Source of the DNA: Paeniglutamicibacter psychrophenolicus
GTDB lineage: Bacteria; Actinomycetota; Actinomycetes; Actinomycetales; Micrococcaceae
DNA: 64,000 nt
Direction: 5' to 3'
NCBI RefSeq assembly: GCF_030812255.1
Contig: NZ_JAUSSH010000017.1
Span: forward strand, 1-64,000
Position 1 is the stretch's first letter; every line of letters begins with the position of its first letter. The notes below the pieces were generated by a model. The model did not search any database. It worked only from the letters and a program-made list of their open reading frames with translations, and was not told the origin of the DNA. A program made the position numbers and the translations under genes. Shown one piece after another: positions 60,731 through 64,000 of this stretch.

Positions 60731-62106
60731 TGAAGTATGCGCGCACAGTCCTGGACCTGATCGGCAACACGCCGCTGGTCAAGCTAAATTCGGTCACCGC
60801 AGGCATCGAGGCCACGGTCTTGGCCAAGCTGGAATACCTGAACCCCGGCGGGTCCATCAAGGACCGGATCGCCCTGAAGATGGTGGAGAACGCCGAGGCC
60901 GACGGGCAGCTGCTGCCCGGGGGCACGATCGTGGAACCCACCAGCGGCAACACCGGGGTGGGTCTGGCCATGGTCGGCCAGCTCAAGGGCTACAAGACCA
61001 TCTTCGTGACCCCCGACAAGGTCGGCGAGGAAAAGCGGGACGTGCTGCGCGCCTACGGGGCCGAGGTCGTGGTGACCCCCACCGCGGTCGCCCCCGATTC
61101 CCCCGAGTCCTACTACGGCGTCTCGGACCGCCTGGTCCGCGAGATCCCCGGGGCCTACAAGCCCGACCAGTTCTCCAACCCCGCAGCCCCGGAAAGCCAC
61201 TACGAAACCACCGGCCCGGAAATCTGGAACGATACCGACGGCACGCTGACCCACGTGGTCATCAGCGCCGGCACCGGCGGCACCATCACCGGCACCGGCC
61301 GCTACCTCAAGGACGTCTCCGCCGACCGCGCCTCCGGCCCGGTGAAGGTCATCGGCGTGGACCCGGACGGCTCGGTCTACTCCGGGGGCACCGGCCGGCC
61401 CTACTTCGTCGAGGGCGTCGGCGAGGACATGTGGCCGGGGAACTACGACCCGAAGGTCCCCGACGAGGTCATCGCCGTGAGTGACGCGGACGCGTTCGAG
61501 ATGACCCGCCGCCTGGCCAAGGAGGAGGGCCTGCTGGTCGGCGGTTCCTCGGGCATGGCCGTGGTAGCCGCCCTGCAGGCGGCCAAGGACCTTCCTGCCG
61601 AGGCCGTCGTCGTGGTGATCATGCCCGACGGCGGGCGCGGCTACCTGGGCAAGATCTTCAACGACGCCTGGATGCGCTCCTACGGCTTTTTGCGCGACAA
61701 CGCCACGGACACCGTCGGTGCGCTGCTGGCAGCCAAGCCCGCCGGCCTGCCGGCGCTGGTCCACACCCACCCCAACGAGTCGGTCCGCGACGCGATCGGC
61801 ATCATGGGCGAATACGGGGTCTCGGCCCTGCCGGTGCTCTCCGCCGAACCCCCGGTGCGCCTGGGCGAGGTCCGCGGCTACATCGACGAACGCACGCTGA
61901 CCGAGCGGCTCTTCCGCAACGAGATCTCGCTGACCGACCCGGTGGGCCCGCTGGTGACCACCGCGCTGCCGCTGATCGGCATCCACGAAACCATTGACCG
62001 GGCCAAGGAGCAACTCTCCACGCATGACGCCCTGCTGGTCACCGACGACGGGGCGGCGGCCGGGGTCCTCACCCGCCACGACCTGCTCACCTACCTCACC
62101 CACTAA
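60730..62106 (+). CDS. cbs: Cystathionine beta-synthase
   Basis: A 458-residue PLP enzyme joining serine (or acetylserine) and homocysteine to cystathionine. The PLP Lys is in NPGGSIKDRIALKM; the PLP-phosphate loop is SAGTGGTITGTG, and TSGNTGVGLAMV binds substrate. The last ~120 residues are a CBS-domain pair (PNESVRDAIGIMGEYGVSAL ... STHDALLVTDDGAAAGVLTR), a likely regulatory module. With the gamma-synthase/lyase 18 bp downstream it forms a transsulfuration unit. Probably leaderless. Confidence 0.94.
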   Translation: MKYARTVLDLIGNTPLVKLNSVTAGIEATVLAKLEYLNPGGSIKDRIALKMVENAEADGQLLPGGTIVEPTSGNTGVGLAMVGQLKGYKTIFVTPDKVGEEKRDVLRAYGAEVVVTPTAVAPDSPESYYGVSDRLVREIPGAYKPDQFSNPAAPESHYETTGPEIWNDTDGTLTHVVISAGTGGTITGTGRYLKDVSADRASGPVKVIGVDPDGSVYSGGTGRPYFVEGVGEDMWPGNYDPKVPDEVIAVSDADAFEMTRRLAKEEGLLVGGSSGMAVVAALQAAKDLPAEAVVVVIMPDGGRGYLGKIFNDAWMRSYGFLRDNATDTVGALLAAKPAGLPALVHTHPNESVRDAIGIMGEYGVSALPVLSAEPPVRLGEVRGYIDERTLTERLFRNEISLTDPVGPLVTTALPLIGIHETIDRAKEQLSTHDALLVTDDGAAAGVLTRHDLLTYLTH

Positions 62107-62124
62107 GAAAGTTGGCTCCCAGAC

Positions 62125-63282
62125 ATGAGTGAAAACACCCAAGGATTCAACACCCGCGCCGTCCACGCCGGGCAGGCGTTCGAGCCCCGCACCGGGGCCG
62201 TGGTCCCGCCGCTGCACTTCTCCTCCACCTACGCCCAGGACGGCATCGGAAACCTGCGCGCCGGCTACGAATACGGCCGCGGCGGCAACCCCACCCGCGA
62301 CGCCCTGCAGGAACAGCTCGCCGCCGTGGAGAACGGCACCCACGCCTACTCGTTCTCCTCGGGCCTAGCCGCCGAGGACTCGCTGATCCGCGCGCTGGCA
62401 GAACCCGGGGACCACATCGTGCTGGGCAACGACGCCTACGGCGGCACCTACCGGCTGATTTCCAAGGTCCTGGGCGGCTGGGGCATCGGCAACACCCCGG
62501 TGGACATGTCCGACCACGCCGCGCTGAAGGCCGCGATCGCGGCCAACAAGACCCGCCTGGTCTGGGTGGAAACCCCCTCGAACCCGATGATGCGCATCAC
62601 CGACATCGCCGCCGTCGCGGCCATCGCCCACGAGGCCGGCGCGCTGCTGGTGGTCGACAACACCTTCGCCTCCCCGGCGCTGCAGCGGCCGCTGGACCTG
62701 GGTGCCGACGTGGTGGTGCACTCCACCACCAAATACATCGGCGGGCACTCCGACGTGGTCGGCGGCGCCATCGTGGTCAAGGACCCGGTGCTGGCCGAGG
62801 CCATCGGATTCATCCAGTTCGCCGTCGGCGCGGTCTCCGGCCCGATGGACGCGTTCTTGACCACGCGCGGGCTCAAGACCCTGGGCGTGCGCATGCGCAC
62901 CCACTCGGAGAACGCGATGGCCGTGGCCAGCTGGCTGGCGCAGCGCCCCGAGGTCGAGGCCGTGCACTACCCGGGCCTGGAGTCCCACCCGGAGCACGAG
63001 CTGGCCAAGAAGCAGATGAGCGGTTTCGGCGGCATGGTCTCGGTGCAGTTCGCCGGCGGCGAGGACGCGGCACGCATCGTGGCCGAGGCCACCCGCGTGT
63101 TCACCCTGGCCGAGTCCCTGGGCGGCATCGAATCGCTGATGAACTACCCCTCGGAGATGACCCACGCCTCGGTCAAGGGCACCGAGCTGGCAGTGCCGGT
63201 GAACCTGCTGCGCCTCTCGGTGGGCATCGAGGACATCGCCGACCTGATCGCCGATCTCGAGCAGGCCTTCGCCAAGCTGTAG
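62125..63282 (+). CDS. metB: Cystathionine gamma-synthase/lyase
   Basis: A 385-residue PLP enzyme of the Cys/Met metabolism family. The PLP Lys is in HSTTKYIGGHSDVVGG; SFSSGLAAEDSLIRAL and VVDNTFASPALQRPL are typical. After cbs, a gamma-lyase role (cystathionine to cysteine) is as likely as gamma-synthase; sequence alone does not separate them. It ends with a strong terminator. Confidence 0.93.
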   Translation: MSENTQGFNTRAVHAGQAFEPRTGAVVPPLHFSSTYAQDGIGNLRAGYEYGRGGNPTRDALQEQLAAVENGTHAYSFSSGLAAEDSLIRALAEPGDHIVLGNDAYGGTYRLISKVLGGWGIGNTPVDMSDHAALKAAIAANKTRLVWVETPSNPMMRITDIAAVAAIAHEAGALLVVDNTFASPALQRPLDLGADVVVHSTTKYIGGHSDVVGGAIVVKDPVLAEAIGFIQFAVGAVSGPMDAFLTTRGLKTLGVRMRTHSENAMAVASWLAQRPEVEAVHYPGLESHPEHELAKKQMSGFGGMVSVQFAGGEDAARIVAEATRVFTLAESLGGIESLMNYPSEMTHASVKGTELAVPVNLLRLSVGIEDIADLIADLEQAFAKL

Positions 63283-63304
63283 GCGCACGCGCAGCTGCAA
63301 CCTT

Positions 63305-63354
63305 CGCGGGGTGCGTGCCGCCGGGAGATCCCGGCGGGCACGCACCCCGCGTTT
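63305..63354 (+). terminator. Terminator of cbs-metB
   Basis: A long stem (63305-63325 with 63330-63351) with one bulge and an AGAT loop, followed by GTTTG. The convergent amidohydrolase gene ends 24 bases later, so it may serve both. Confidence 0.88.
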
Positions 63355-63377
63355 GTGGGTTCCGGACCCGCCGGCGC

Positions 63378-64000
63378 CTATTCGGGCACGACCTTGCGGG
63401 AGGCCACGACCGGGGTGCGGGTGGCCGCATCGTATTCCATGACCTGGACCCCGCCGATCCACACGCGCATGGCCCGGGAGAAGACATCGAGCGGATCCCC
63501 GCTCCAGAGCACCAGGTCCGCGTCCTTGCCGGCTTCCAGCGAGCCGATGCGCGCCTCCAGCCCCAGCACCTTCGCCGGGTGGATGGTCACGGCGCGCAGC
63601 GCGGTGTCCCGGTCCAGGCCCTCCTTCACCGCCAGGGTGCACTGGTGGATGAGGAAGTTGATCGGGATCACCGGATGGTCTGTGATGATCGAGATCTCCA
63701 CCCCGGCCTCGGCCAGCCGGCGCGGGTTGGCCAGCGAGCGGCCGCGCAGCTCCACCTTCGACTTGGTGGTGAACAGCGGGCCGATCAGCACCGGCACCCC
63801 GGCGGCGGCCACCACGTCGCCGATCACGTGCGCCTCGGTGCCGTGGTCCAGGACCAGCTCGTAGCCGAACTCCGCGGCCAGGCGCAGCGCGGTGGCCACG
63901 TCGTCGGTGCGGTGGGCGTGCTGGCGCCACGGGATCTCCCGGCGCAGCACCATCCCCAGGGCCTCGAGCCGCGCATCGCGCTTCTCCGGGTCGTTGGCGG
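63378..64000 (-). CDS. Amidohydrolase, C-terminal part (cut by window end)
   Basis: The frame runs off the window; the visible ~207 residues are the C-terminal part of an imidazolonepropionase/TIM-barrel-type amidohydrolase. Visible are LVLDHGTEAHVIGDVVAAA (metal-ligand His), ISIITDHPVIPINFLI with the catalytic Asp, and the C-terminal AVTIHPAKVLGLEARIGSLE, AGKDADLVLWSGDPLDVFSR and VWIGGVQVMEYD. Family members hydrolyse cyclic amides or peptides; the substrate is unclear. It converges with metB. Confidence 0.85.
   Translation of the reverse strand, partial: ANDPEKRDARLEALGMVLRREIPWRQHAHRTDDVATALRLAAEFGYELVLDHGTEAHVIGDVVAAAGVPVLIGPLFTTKSKVELRGRSLANPRRLAEAGVEISIITDHPVIPINFLIHQCTLAVKEGLDRDTALRAVTIHPAKVLGLEARIGSLEAGKDADLVLWSGDPLDVFSRAMRVWIGGVQVMEYDAATRTPVVASRKVVPE

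Noticed and set aside
62365-63930. Long minus-strand ORF of 521 codons across metB
   Set aside because: It shadows metB and the amidohydrolase in another frame; low-complexity composition and no motifs.

Overview
The window reads as a contiguous piece of a high-GC actinomycete chromosome, most likely from Micrococcaceae (Arthrobacter, Paeniglutamicibacter or a close relative). The grounds are strongly GC-biased third codon positions, many GTG starts with ATGA/GTGA overlaps, several apparently leaderless genes, scattered menaquinone genes, an actinobacterial PhoX phosphatase, a PucR-type regulator beside gabT, a MetS-type small transporter subunit and EfeUOB iron uptake. The assignment rests on gene style only. 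No rRNA, prophage, insertion sequence or CRISPR array is visible. One tRNA (Tyr) is present. The first ~80 bases are almost pure G/C and look like a contig edge.

Layout. 0.2-3.4 kb: a metal-handling module of a P1B ATPase with an unusual CPG motif, a Crp/Fnr regulator and a small HMA metallochaperone, with FNR-like palindromes ahead of both effector genes. 3.5-6.3 kb: metNIQ methionine-type ABC importer. 6.6-6.9 kb: an intergenic repeat cluster. 7.0-11.7 kb: paaABCDE phenylacetyl-CoA epoxidase plus an enoyl-CoA hydratase, behind a promoter with a TetR-type operator. 12.2-15.1 kb: an MMPL exporter followed by an apparently chimeric gene (sensor-kinase membrane half joined to an AarF/UbiB tail). 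15.7-18.2 kb: a membrane protein/XRE pair, an MFS protein and an Lrp regulator. 18.4-22.1 kb: branched-chain 2-oxoacid dehydrogenase E1a-E1b-E2.

22.3-27.1 kb: a small leaderless ORF, a metallo-beta-lactamase-fold protein, an MFS transporter, a PAP2 phosphatase, and an ArsR regulator coupled to an SRPBCC protein. 27.1-40.3 kb: menaquinone genes menC, menD, menF, menG and a polyprenyl diphosphate synthase, interrupted by phoX, a sigma-factor/membrane-protein fusion with a poly-C frameshift, and a polar amino-acid ABC importer. 40.3-46.1 kb: HIT and SUKH-like proteins, then PucR regulator, NSS transporter with its MetS-like subunit, and gabT.

46.3-64.0 kb: RarD permease, FprA ferredoxin reductase, katA with a Fur-family regulator, an MFS exporter, HtpX, efeUOB, YajQ, tRNA-Tyr, thioredoxin, an AlkA-type glycosylase, the cbs-metB transsulfuration pair and the C-terminal part of an amidohydrolase cut by the window end. 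Together the genes describe an aerobic, menaquinone-respiring soil-type heterotroph able to degrade phenylacetate, branched-chain amino acids and GABA, with good metal, peroxide and iron management. The most unusual items are the FNR-box metal regulon with its hybrid ATPase, the sigma/CU044-like fusion with a slippery C run, and the kinase-less chimera at 14.3-15.1 kb.
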